From Ctenosaura bakeri (taxonomy: Eukaryota > Chordata > Lepidosauria > Squamata > Iguanidae): a stretch of DNA of 64,000 nucleotides. Location: positions 366,731 through 430,730 of the forward strand of contig CAOLHI010001151.1 in NCBI GenBank assembly GCA_948474755.1, written 5' to 3'. Of the stretch, positions 43,010 through 54,475 are shown one piece after another (the first letter of the stretch is position 1; each line of letters begins with the position of its first letter). The notes under the pieces are model-generated. The model saw only the letters and a program-made list of their open reading frames with translations. It had not been told where the DNA came from and ran no database searches. A program made the translations under genes and the position numbers.

Positions 43010-45230
43010 GTCTAACTGGGTTTTTTTTAGCAGCACTGACATTGGGAGGATGGTGAAAGAGGTCTGGAAAAACACATATTTAGGTCTCAGGTAGCAGCAG
43101 TATGTCTTCGATAAACAATGCAGTAAAGCTTAAGATGGGAAATAATAGGATTTTTCTCTAGTTAATGCTACTGCTGTTACCTTAAGAGGTGCAGTCTTGG
43201 AGATCAGATTTTCACTTGCAGCTAAGTCAGGGTGGAGGACATTTTGGGCTGCACTGGTGTCCACCAGGAACGTAGCAAAGGATTTTGCCTGTGAGGTCCT
43301 TTTACTGTTGGCCTTTCCCAGATGTTGGGTTTCAGATATGTCACAACTCCCTGAGGAAGTGCAATGGACTGAGGACAACCCTATCCCCAGCAACCTGGTC
43401 TTGGGTTGCAAGGGTCCGGGTCTGCCCAGGCAAGACAGCATCTATAGGCCAAGTTTCCCTGCTCTGGTCACCATGCATTTTCATGAGGGCATCTATGAGC
43501 TAAGTGGTGGGCCACTGATTGAATTGGTCATGTCTACACACATGCTTTTTAGCAACTGCCAGATGTGCCACTTCTCTTTGCTATAGATGGTCCAATAGGG
43601 ATCATACCCTCCTGACAGTGATCTTCCTATGGGGAGGGGTTTCTGATTTCTGAGACCCCACCAATGCATGAGCACAGAAGGACTTTCGCCTCAGCCATGA
43701 CTGGGACCAGGAAGGGAGCTGCCACACTGGCTTCTCCAATTTCAGTTGCCCATGCTATTGCCTGCATGTTCATCTTTCCCCCAGTTACCACAGGGTGTTT
43801 GTTTTCCCATGTCCTCTGTCCTACAGTGCTCGTGTGTGGGCATGGTTGTTGTAAGCAACCAGCCAAAGGGGTTCCCAAGACTCAGACTCTATCTTCTTCC
43901 ATGGGACTCTGGTGCTTCTCAGGGCTCCTGATTCCCTCAGGAGGTCTGCCATCTGTCTGAGCCTGTTGGAGAGCATGCCCCGGGGTATTTTCTCTGTGTC
44001 TATGGGGCCCAGTGCCATCTTAGTCTGAGAGTTCAAGCCTCCATAAAGGAGTGCCTTGAACTCATCATCGTTGAAGTCATATGTTCCTAGTTTTTGGTTG
44101 ACATTTACCTTTTGAGTCAGGATAGCCAGCAGCTTTTTCTAGGCTATGAAAGCTTTGGAATTCTAACCTGGAGCCTGGCACTCCATAATATAAAGAATGC
44201 CTGTGGTTTGTCCTGGCCACAGAAGTCAGATGAACTCCCTTGTGCAAGTGTACATGTCTAGAGTGGAAAAGTCTTGGGCAGCTAGTGCCAACTCTAGGGT
44301 TGGCAAGCCCATGGCAGAAATGCATACCCGGGCAAGCTGAGTCAGGTTCTGCTCACTTGTGATGGGATATGCAGAGACTACTGACATTCAGTTATGCAAT
44401 TTCTGTCTCTTTATTTAATGGACTGAGCTGGTCTGCAGTGGCCTTACCCTCTGTGGCAGTCTAGTGAACCCTTTCTTCAATTTTTTGTTGCTTGGTCCAG
44501 CTGTTGGCTGAGTGTATGATGATGGGTTTACTCTGACTGGGGCACAGCAAAGTGGGCTCTTCCCAATCAGGGTTGTATGGAGTTTGAAGGACAGCCTCCT
44601 TGAGTAGAGACTCATTTAGAGTTTATGCAGAGAGCAGGGGAAGTACTTCTGGGCAGACAGTGAAGATGATTGCCTCCTTTGTCTCCAGTTTCTTTGTTGG
44701 CTCAGCAGTCTTTCTGCTGCAAGCCTCATGGCTAGTGCTAGCATGTTGTATCTTTGCTTGATTGGCCAGATACTGGGCAGCATGTTGTGCCTTAATATGT
44801 TCTTCCTGTAAGGTGGCCAGACTGTGCTGGAGTGACTGGATCTGCACTGAGGCTTCTCCAAATTTGGTGCGGGCTTCCTGCATAGCAGATGAAAAAGCCA
44901 ATTTGTCTGCCAACAGGGTACTCTTCTGTGCCCACAATTGTTTCAGTTCTTTGGCTTGTCTTTCAGCTCACCATTGAGTTTCTGGACAGTGCTTGAAGCA
45001 TCACTTAAGGCCACCCAGAATCCCCAAGCTGCCATGGAGGGCCCAAAAAGTGACATATCTTTGAGCTGTGTGTGAAAGGTCTCACACAGGGTTTCAAATG
45101 GGTCTGCTGTTTAAAAGGCCCTTCCTTCCATATTTTTTGTTGCTTGGTCCAGCTGTTGGCTGAGTGTATGATGATGGGTTTACTCTGAATGGGCACAGCA
45201 AAGTGGTCTCTCAGGTAGCAGCAGTATGTC
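43010..45230 (-). pseudogene. decayed Gypsy-like LTR retrotransposon gag/protease region
   Basis: Minus-strand ORF pieces are in the order coiled-coil (KLAFSSAMQEARTKFGEAS, 44.9-44.7 kb), a capsid-like stretch (GLNSQTKMAL, with EIPRG..LRQMADLLRES at about 44.0 kb) and an aspartic-protease-like motif FLVDTSAAQNVLHPDLA (about 43.27 kb, near the usual VDTGA). Many stops separate them. No reverse transcriptase is left. A 75-bp segment is duplicated (44481-44555 and 45132-45206), and 'tctcaggtagcagcagtatg' occurs at both edges (43086-43105 and 45208-45227), perhaps LTR relics. The assignment to Gypsy is from order and motif style only. Confidence 0.5.
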
Positions 45231-45426
45231 TGATGGTCCTGATGGTCAGAGCTGTTCAGCAGTGGAATATGCTGCTTTGGAATGTGGTGGTCTCTTACTT
45301 TGGAGGTTTTTAAACTGGGGCTGGATGGCCATCTGTTGGGAGTACTTTGTTGTGTGTTCCTGCATAGCAGGGGGTTGGACTGGATGGCCCTTGGGGTCAC
45401 TTCCAGCTCTGTGATTCTATGATTCT
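45231..45426 (+). mobile_element. CR1 LINE 3' tail
   Basis: CR1 C-terminal text ('ctgttcagcagtggaatatg', 'ctggatggccatctgttggg') and the 3' end 'gtgattctatgattctg'. It is degenerate and directly follows the Gypsy-like region. Confidence 0.85.
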
Positions 45427-46862
45427 GAGAACTCAAATCATTAAAAAAGTGAAGACTAGTAAAAGAAAGAAAATCATAATCTGTGGATGCATTTTAAAGA
45501 AGAAGCTTTCACGTGTTCTCTAAAAGGTTCAAAATCTTTTAGCTTTCTTTCAGTTCACATGTATATATTAGTTTTGAATACGAAGTTTGCTAAAATGTGT
45601 CAAATTGTTCTTCTTTTTTGTGGTGTAGGAACCTCACTTTCTTCTTTCCATGTTATTTCTACCTTTGGTACCACAGTTTCTGTTAAGTAAGTAATAGTCA
45701 GGAGCATATCCACTTTGTTAACTGAGGCATACCTGTAGTTCAGTGGGAAACCACCAAGGAATACCAGGTGCTGCAGGCTAAATTTCAGAGGGAAGGCATT
45801 GATAAACCACCTGTGAGTACTCCTTGCCATAGGTTGTACACACACATACGCACGCACACACTTCTGCCACTAGAGGAATTATATAGCCTTCCAGACAAAA
45901 ACTTTTGTGAGAGTATTTTACTTGTTTGTTTGCTACACTTACATTTCAATCTTTCTTCCAATGAGTGCAAGGTTGTATATGTAGCTTTCTTTTCCCCCGA
46001 GTGTTCTTACGACAACTTTGTGAGATAAAGGGCACAGTTGTTGCAAATCATGAACAAAAGGGAGCCTCTAACTATACCTGGTGTCATTTAAATGACATGT
46101 TTTTAATTTGTTGTCCACAAATGGAAAATCATTATAATCAAACCCAAACCCCAAAGAGGGGCTTTCTTATTTCCTGGTATTTGTTATTTATCTCTTTGAT
46201 CAAAACATGTGGCAATGTATGTTGGAAAGTAAGCCTTAATTCAGAATCTGGTGTTTATTTGATGGTGGATTTATTGTGTTTCTTACAGGCTTTTTCCAAC
46301 ATATTGCAAGAACCAAATTCTGACCTAGAGATTGTTAGAGAGATGGAAAACAAAGTCTCATACTTGGGATATACATACTGTGGAAGAAGTCTTTTACTGT
46401 TCCACAAAGAAACTTTAAAAATACCTTCAGCCAGTTCTTATATGATAGTCTACATGCAAGTTTAAGATAATTTCTTATTAGATATTAGGGAGCAAGAGCA
46501 GCATTAGGCAACTCAACCAAGTAGAATTTTGCAAAAAGGGGGAGCATATAAACAGCTGGTATATGAAGCCAGGTTGTCCATGTCTGAAAGTCATAACATT
46601 TGGACATACACTTTGAGCAGTATAATTTATATAAGATATCAAAGCTAGCACACCAATTATGATGAAGTATTTATTGAAACTTATGCGCTAACAAAAATAA
46701 GATGTTGTTTCTGCTTGTGGCAGTGGTAATGATGACAGATGTAATCATATAAAGATATTATACATTTTTGGTTTGTTCTGGCAACCACAACTCCAATGTG
46801 CTATAAGATTCTATTGCCTTTTTAAAATACACAGTATTACTGAATGGTTATACTTGAGTAGT
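45427..46862. other. intergenic
   Basis: A second SINE type is present as a fragment at 45740-45860 ('ataccaggtgctgcaggcta', '...gagtactccttgcc', then CA-rich). An exon-like ORF piece at about 46,290-46,460 follows a TTACAG but has no matching donor or known domain, so I do not call it. Otherwise nothing. Confidence 0.45.
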
Positions 46863-47083
46863 GTTGTTGTTGTTGTGTGCCTTCAGGTCATTTCTGACTT
46901 ATGGCAACCCTAAGGCAAACCTATTATGGGGTTTTCTTAGCAAAACTTGTTCAGAGGGGAGTTGTCATTGCCTTCCTCTGAGGCTGAGAGAATGTGACGT
47001 GAATTTCCATGTCTTAATAGTATTCAGATCCTTGTCTCCAGAGTTATAGACCAACTAAGCTCAAACCACTATGTCATGCTAGC
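46863..47083 (-). mobile_element. tRNA-derived squamate SINE
   Basis: (TTG)n tail, 'gtgtgccttcaggtcatttc', 'cctaaggcaaacctattatg', 'ccttcctctgaggctgagag', and 'aaaccactatgtcatgctag' as the complement of a diverged tRNA-like head. Confidence 0.85.
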
Positions 47084-48524
47084 TTAACATGTTTACAAAT
47101 GACATTATTCATAGTACCAAACAATTTGAAAAGGCATTTGTAGGTTTATACCTAAAATTAGCATACATATACTTTCCTCAATTCAAGCAGGATTTATACG
47201 GTAGTGTTTTATGTGAGCTGTTCCTTATTTGCAAAGTAACTCTGACACCCAGTGGCCAGTTAAAATAATGCAGGTTATTTTATTCATTAAAAGCCAAAAC
47301 ATCTGCAGTGAACAGAATAAGACCAAACCCTCTACCTAAGTACACAAGAGCCCTCTGAGGTCCCTCTTTTCCAAAATCCTGATCAGTCCACAAAAGTTTA
47401 TGCCATCATAAATCTGTAGGGTTTTAAGGTGTCATAGAGCTCTGTTTGGGCTCTGTTGTACTGAATTTGCAAGGTTGTTGACAACAGGGCAACGTTGAAG
47501 CCAACTTGATAGCAAGTAGCAACAAATTGAAAACAAGGGCTCTGTTACATTTGGTTGTAACCAATAACATGGCTACTTGACTAAAAGATGACTTCTATTA
47601 GCTGGTTCTTTCCAAGAAGTCCAAAACCAAGACACATGGCCACCCACTTTCTTATTTATTAAAATTATCCCTACTTTTCTCTTGGTGTGGGGCCCAAATT
47701 TAAAAGAAAAGAGCTAAAACAATAATATGGTATAAAAGTTTTAAAAGCATTAAATAAATAATCAATCCAATCCAAATATTATTTTTAAAAGAGTGACAAG
47801 TACCTTAAAATCAAATAACATGTTAAGAAGCAGGACACCCATTACACATCCTTTTACCCTAGCCAGTTAAAGGTTGAAGGATTGTTTGAATGAAAAGAAA
47901 GAGAGCCAAACACATCTCCCTTTGGAGTGAGTTCATAGCAAGGAAAAGCCATCAGGAAGACTCTCTCCTCTGTCCTCACCAGATGGGTCAATGAGGGTGG
48001 TGGGATGAAGAGAATGCCTTCCACCAAAGAGTTTAAGACTCAGACACACTCACATGGGTAGAGATGGGCTTTTAGATAGTCTGTACATTACCCACATTGG
48101 GCTTTATAGGTCATAATCAACATTTGAACTGTGCATGTCTCAGTTGAGTTGGTACTTTCATTTACCTGTCCTGTAAAGCCCCACAATGCCTTCCCTTTCC
48201 TTGTAAACCATGGTCATTTCACACCACATCACTATAAATGTGCAGTCAAATTCCTGCCAATAGGTATTTATGTATTTACTGAAAGCATTTCCAGCTGCAC
48301 TTCAGCTGAACTCTGCTCTTCAGCTTGAAAAGGTTTCCAGAGCAGCTTACAGATCAATCAAAAGACTTGCCCTCAAGCTTACAATCTAAAAGGCAAAAGG
48401 AAAGGCAGGCTAAGAAGGAGAAAAGGAAGGGAGAAAATCTAAGCGCTAATTCTTCAATTTACAAAGTTCTTCTAACAACCAGCTGAGAAAGAAATAGGTC
48501 AGGGAGAGGACCTGACCAGAATTA
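47084..48524. other. intergenic
   Basis: No gene. 48,330-48,420 ('cagagcagcttacagatcaa', 'cttacaatctaaaaggc') resembles the tail text of squamate LINEs; the rest is not identifiable. Confidence 0.45.
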
Positions 48525-48746
48525 GGGCTCTTCCATTCCACACAGCACTGATTCCACTTTGACTGCCGTGGTTCCATCCTATGGAATCTTGGAGTTGTTG
48601 TTTAGGCAGGGGCATTTAGAATTCCTAGCCAAAAAGCATCTCTGGGTGCTTCCCCAAACTATGAACCCCATAATTCCACAGGATGCAGTCACAGCTGTTA
48701 AAGGGCAAGCAGCACTATATTTTTATAGTGTGAAAGGGCCTTTAGT
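48525..48746. mobile_element. MITE related to the GGCC fold-back family
   Basis: Ends 'gggctcttccattccacaca' and 'tagtgtgaaagggccttta' are imperfect inverted complements. The interior has 'gattccactttgactgccgt' and 'catcctatggaatcttggag', shared with the GGCC-ended elements and with 63205-63408. It is a diverged member of the same broad group. Confidence 0.6.
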
Positions 48747-50798
48747 CTCAGACACAAGCAAATGGAGAAAACCCTGCTTCTCTTCTCTACTTCTTCCTGA
48801 TGGAATGACAACAGCCAGGGCAACTGCTGAATCTGCGTCACTTGACGCTTCACTTGCCTTTGGAGATATCCTTTTCAAGTTCTTTACAATCTGTGTTTTC
48901 ACCTTTTGTGACTGCTAGCCACCAGCTTAACTGTCTCTAGGCTTCCTCCAAGGCTAGCTCACTTATGAGCAAACTGAAGAGCACCAGTCTCTATGTGAAT
49001 CCTTGGGCCACCCCTGTGCTTACTTCAGACCCTTGGAGAGCTGTTCATTTACAGTTTATACCAGGGAAGGGCAGAAGAGTAGGGGGCCACATTAGCCTCC
49101 TAGGAGACACTGGAGGGACATATCTGCTTACACTCTCTCTTTCTTTCCTTCTGTGTGTGTGTGTGTGTGTATGCCCCCAAACCTGTAAGGCTATGGGGGC
49201 ATTTTCTTCATGTTTTGAGTTCCATAAAAGGCCTCTCCTGGGCCTAAATTGGATCCTGGGGACTGCAAAATGTGGTGGAAAAGGACCATTCACCCACCCG
49301 CTAGTGGACATTTTAAAGCAATTTTATTTTAAAAATTTGCAAAAATGGCTTTTGTCCCCTGGAGGCCAGAGGACCTCCAAATGTGGTGGAAATGCCCTTC
49401 ACACCTCCTAAAATGCATTTGGGCATTCTGGAGCAACAAAGAAAATTTTGTAAGAAAAAGTTTGATATGTACGTATGAGGGAGAGAGAGAGGTGGGTATA
49501 TGAGAGAAACCCCTGGGGGCCCTGGGAGTCACAAAAATGACCCTGGCCTCACACAGCCTGTGAGGCACATTTTGCACACCCTTATTTATACCACCTGTTT
49601 CCAATTCTTTTAACCAGTTACTAATTCACAGGAAGAACTGTTCTCTTATCCCTTGATTACTAAATTTACTCAGGTATTTTTAGGAAGAAATTAAAAGCCC
49701 TTTTAAAGTCTTAATATATAGTATCCACTAAATCAGTGCTTCCCAATTTTCTGATGTGGAAGACTGGCAAATTTTTGTTTACTTGTTTGTTTTTCACATG
49801 GTTGCTAACTTTCTGGTTGCTGATTAATTTCTACCAAAGCTTTTTCTTCTGTACCATAAAATCTATGTGTTTTACAATACTAACTTTAACATCACCTTCT
49901 GTTAATTCACATAGGGTTGTGATGAGGCTCCCCCTTAATTTCCAAATTTCCATCCCTGGCCTCTTTGACAATGTTGCAGACCCCAAATAAGAATGCTTTT
50001 GTTATGAGATTAGCAATTCAACATTGGAATTCTTTAGGATTCAACCTATTCAGACTCTTGGGAGTGAATGTCTTGGATTTAATGCAACTTAATTTTCAAT
50101 AAACATAGTTTTGAAGCTTTTGAGGTATATGATGTCTGGATCTGGTCTGCTATTTTTTTTAAAGTACTGTAAATGTGAAACATATTCTGTCACTTCTAAG
50201 CCCCATAGATGCCTTCCCTGAAAACTGATGCAATCATATCTATGGTCTCCCTTTCTGTCTTTAGCATTACTTTCACATCTTTGTTAGCTGACAATCTGAG
50301 TACAGCGATATCTCATTTGACAAAGTAGATGTGTTCTTGGGCATTACTTCTTTAACAGAAAATTTGGTATCAGAGGCAGAAATAACATGGAAAGAACAGA
50401 GATAAGTTCCTACACCACAAGAGGAGGAGGAGGTCAACACATTTCAGCAGACTTAATCTAAAACTAACAATACGCACATGTGAAATTAAACAGTCAGGTC
50501 AAGTAAGCCTTTTGCATGTTAAAATTTTTTCTTTTGAACCTTCTAAAGATCACTTGAAAGCTTTTTTCAAAATGCATCCAGAGCTGATTTTTTTTCTTTC
50601 ATAAGACTCTACTTTTCTTATGATTTCCATTTTGGTGCCAATATATGCTTTTTTAATATGCTGAGGGCAGCTGATGAGGCAGTCTTATCTCATTTCCCTG
50701 TTTCTATGTTTTGCTGTTTGTACATGCCCCTATAAGGGATTCTGGAGGCAGCAGCTGTTTTTCATGCCTGTTGTAGGCAGGCATATAACACTATGGTA
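48747..50798. other. intergenic
   Basis: A (TG)n run lies at 49151-49170. About 49,180-49,590 has a repeated theme ('aaatgtggtggaaa' at two places) that suggests an unclassified repeat. No gene seen. Confidence 0.45.
49151..49170. repeat. (TG)n microsatellite
   Basis: About ten TG units. Confidence 0.9.
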
Positions 50799-50998
50799 GG
50801 ATCCAGCATGGTTAGTGGTCTGAGCATTGGAGTACAACACTGAAGACCAGGGTTCGATTCCCTGCTTGGCCATGGAAACCCCCACCGGATAACTGTGGGT
50901 GCATCACACACTATCACCCCCAGAAAACCCCACGATAGGTTCACCTTTGGGTCCGATAAGTTGAAAACAACTTGAAGGCACACAACAGTACCAACAAA
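50799..50998 (+). mobile_element. tRNA-derived squamate SINE, full length
   Basis: The tRNA-like head has a box A (TGGTTAGTGGTCTGAG, from 50809) and a box B (GGTTCGATTCC, 50851-50861), the internal RNA polymerase III promoter. The body has 'ccatggaaacccccaccgga' and ends 'acttgaaggcacacaacagt'. It is not a tRNA gene: no acceptor-stem pairing continues after box B. Confidence 0.87.
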
Positions 50999-52105
50999 AG
51001 AATCAACTACATTGGAATCCCATTCTTTCTCAGCTTAAACTTTACTGCACTGTTTATTCCAGACAGACTGCTACAACCTGATACTGAAAGTCTGGGTTTC
51101 TCCAATCCTCCTCCACCATCCTTGCAGTGTCAATGCTGCTAAAAATCTTCCAGCTAGGCAGAGGACAAAGCAGAAAAGAGTGGCTGGGATGATGTAAAGA
51201 GACTTTGGCCATTTCTGCACCTCACTTTTTCTTGTTGTCCTGATGGCATCCTGGCAGTGCCTTTGCTGGGATAGGATCCTGTCCCCAATGCTGCCCTTCA
51301 CACCTGGTCAGCTGCCTGTGGATGGGAGCACAAGCAATATGCTCCTTCCTTCCGCAGTGTGTTCTAGGAGGTTTGGTTAGAGCAAAATTAAGACGAAGAA
51401 GATTAGTATGCACCATGAAAAAGTGATTATCTGCTTTTGACACAAGGCTTTTTATTGCCTTTATATATTTTTCTATCAACATGAAGTTTAGATTTTCCCT
51501 CCTCTCAGACCTTCCACACATATGGGCATTTTTAAAAAATCAACATATGTTTGTTTTTTCCTGAGAGTTTATGTCTTTTCTTGTTTCCATACAAGCAAAC
51601 TATAAACTTTTTAAGTGAAGTTTTTATGCCTTTCGATATTTCCTTGACTTTGTTCATGAACTGTTATGGCAAAGTCCTAGAATTCTTTGTACCCTTCTGA
51701 ATCTGAGCTTCTGTTGTTGTGGTTCTAAATAACCTCTAAGCATCCTGAAGACACTCTTTCAACTTCCTTCTAACTGCTACCTTTGGTTTTGCAAAATTTC
51801 CTCTTTCAAAATAAAAGTCAGGATCCTGTTGGGGCATTATGCTTGTGGTTGTGTTATTTCTAGGCTTGCATAGTGGTAGCAAAGGAAGACACATCAAATG
51901 TGCTGGTGATGAGCAGTCTGCTTTTCCAGTGCCTGACCTCCTTTATGACCACTGTGCTCATAGTCATTTCCGCACCACCATGTCTGTGCTGATGCAGTTA
52001 TTCTGATGTAATGTTCTAACAGGGCTTCAGTCATCATGTGATCTTTGGGACTTTCTGAGCAGCTTTCTACTTACATGTATATGAAATCTGATAATCTTTC
52101 TAGTT
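50999..52105. other. intergenic
   Basis: It contains a 64-bp segment (51362-51425) shared with 7576-7640. GGCCATTTCTGCACC at 51207 and CATTTCCGCACC at 51966 look like ends of the GGCC MITE group. A possible right partner, GCGGAAATGGCC, ends at 52956. No gene seen. Confidence 0.45.
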
Positions 52106-52232
52106 CAATGATTCTTAACCTTTGGTCCTCCAAATGTTTTGGATTTCAGCTTCCAGAATCCTTGACCACTGGCCAAGCTAGCTGGGAGCTGAAATCTGAA
52201 ACACCTGGAGGACCAAAGGTTGAGAAGCACTG
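52106..52232. mobile_element. hAT fold-back MITE with 8-bp duplication
   Basis: 127 bp. The ends are CAATGATTCTTAACC and GGTTGAGAAGCACTG, imperfect complements with 'tttggtcctcc' next. The flanks TTCTAGTT (52098-52105) and CTCTAGTT (52233-52240) match at 7 of 8 bases, the duplication length of hAT transposons. Confidence 0.87.
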
Positions 52233-52240
52233 CTCTAGTT

Positions 52241-54250
52241 AGCATACCCTCCAACTGCCCTAATTGGGCAGGGACAGTCCTGAGTAATCTTCTGTCATCT
52301 CCTCCTACTTCCCCCCTTTGTCATCAGTTGCTGCTGAGTTCATTTAACTCAGGGGCAGGAGAGTGAGAGGAGAGGAGGGTTTAGAGTCTTACCCCTCCCT
52401 TTAGGCACAGGCAAAGGCAAACTGCTGCAGCCTCTCCTAGTCTATCTGTTCTTCCTCATTATTAACATCAGCCATCTAGACCACCCTCTGAAGTTTCTTG
52501 GCCACAGGTGTCCCAGTTTTCATCTGTCAAATCTTGGAAAGTATGAGTTACTCCCTCTCCGCATGACAATGCTCTTCCATGTCATTGCGCTGCAAATCCA
52601 GGTCCAGAAGGGAGCGCATCAGCAACGCTCCCCTCCATACCTGCTTGCTCCCTGCAGAAGGGAGCAGGATAGCCCCACCCCTTCCTTCTGCAGTGCAGCC
52701 AGGCATTTGCCATTGCTGCGCTGCAGCAGGAAGCGTTGCAACTGCATGGCTGTGGCTTCTGCACAATGGTAAGTACAAGAGTGCCACACGATGGGAGGTG
52801 TAAAACAGATTTTCTCAGTTTTTCAAATACCGCACGGGTGGGACGCTTCATGACAGGACGGCAGCGGGACAGCAACGACATTGTGCAGAAGCACGACCTG
52901 CCAACCACTGCCATGCCATGGCAGAAGCAGCTCAATGACGTTATGCGGAAATGGCCTTAGTCTCTTTGTCTGAGGCAGAGTCATTTCTTGTTATCAATCT
53001 GCAACAGGTGATTCAGAAGTACTTCCTGTAAAGGTACTTCCCATAAGTGCTGGATCTGATGCAGGGCCTTCCGTTGCTAACCTCTACTTCTGTAGCTTGT
53101 AAGAATAAAACTTGGGCACAAGTAATTGTGTGTCCAGGCTAGCAGTGTTTTCACATTGGATCTCATTTTGTTCTTTGCTATCTTAATAGTAAACTTTTAC
53201 ATATTTTCTGGATCTTTGTGCTTCCCTCTCAGGTGTGTAGGCCTGGAGTTTTATTTTACTATCTCCCCTAAAACAACAATTACTTCACAAGACTGCACTT
53301 ATATGACTGTACACATGCATTGCAATGTTTGAGTGTGTTGAAGAGGGGGCCATCTCCTTTTGAGATGGATTTGTTGATTAGGCAGATTCCGAGATGTTGA
53401 GATGGCTAGGTCAGATTTCTCCTGCTACAAGAAATGGGCAGGGCCAAATGTATGGGCATAGTGACACTGAATCGCCACAGTGTTCTCTATGCTTTGATAA
53501 TGTAGGAGAGATGGAACAATAGCTGAGAAGAGGGGTGTCAGGAAGACCCTGTCTTTCAGTTACCACAGTGCATTCAGCTTAGGGTGGGTATCTTTATGCA
53601 GTGCAAAATTAAAGAAAAGTACTGCTCAAGTACAGGTCCTGAACTGGTTGTCTTATCCCGTTTGTTTGCTCAGGGCCTTTCCCAATGGTAATGTTTCTTA
53701 CGTGGTGGGAGGAGATCAAGAGTAAAATAGCTGCTAGACCAAGCCATTTATAAGTAAGCACTGTGACCACTAGGTACCAACTGAATTGACTGGAAAAAGC
53801 AGGAAGAAGGGTATAGAGTGCTAGTGCCACTTCTGCCCTCTGTACCTTCTTCCCCCTGGGATTTGCAAGCAAAGGTGTATTCTTATCATAAATACAGGAG
53901 TTACAAACTTTGAGAGAAAAGTACATTTTGGATTACAGAACTCTAGTCAAAAACGTAATTGTTCTAAGCTTTGTGAATGTCAATGTATGATGGCATCTTT
54001 AGTTTTCAGCATCTATCAGGTAGTAACCTCAGGGATTCCTTTTCCCAAGTGGGCCATCATTCCTGTACGAAAAGATTCAAGAGATGATTTAACTTCTGCT
54101 TGTAAAGTGGAATTACTTGATAAAACAGGATAGGTACCGTATCAACAAGAAAGGTCACCCAACTGTCACACCAGATTTGCACATATCAGAAACTATCAGA
54201 CTGCTACTACTTCCTGTTCAACAATTTAAAGGCATATTTTAGCTCTTCAA
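52241..54250. other. intergenic, upstream of LPXN
   Basis: 52,555-52,960 is a GC-rich block ending with GCGGAAATGGCC, probably the right end of a larger GGCC-type non-autonomous element. The remainder to LPXN exon 1 is AT-rich with no identified element. Confidence 0.45.
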
Positions 54251-54462
54251 AATGTGAGTCATGGGGAGGGGGAGAAAAGTGCTCAGCTTTGAAAGAGGGG
54301 AAGTCCTGGTAGAGAGAGGAACTGAAGAAGTCTATGCAAGCCACTGTTCCACACATTCTCCATCTTGTTCGTTTCTACCTTGGATTCCACTGCCGGGCAG
54401 CAGACCTATCATTTTTGAGGATCTTTAAGCCAGTTAGAGAGACAACCCTGTGCAAACACACA
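54251..54462 (+). promoter_or_regulatory. LPXN: LPXN promoter / 5' UTR region
   Basis: There is no CpG island and no clear TATA box. AAAGAGGGGAAGTCC (about 54291-54305) resembles a PU.1-type purine box, which would fit the blood-cell expression of leupaxin. The transcription start cannot be placed from sequence alone. Confidence 0.35.
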
Positions 54463-54475
54463 ATGGATGATTTAG
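54463..54475 (+). CDS. LPXN: LPXN exon 1, coding part (13 nt)
   Basis: ATG GAT GAT TTA G before a GTAAGT donor encodes MDDL plus the first base of Asp. Such a very short first coding exon is the known layout of paxillin-family genes. It was found by looking upstream for the missing start of exon 2, and the phase fits. Confidence 0.83.

Noticed and set aside
45965..46465. 166-codon plus-strand ORF, with an exon-like part after TTACAG at about 46,289
   Set aside because: No donor site, no known domain, and no partner exons. It is AT-rich and fits chance.
50799..50875. Possible tRNA gene with box A and box B
   Set aside because: It is the head of a SINE whose body and tail match the other SINE copies in the window, and the cloverleaf arms do not pair.
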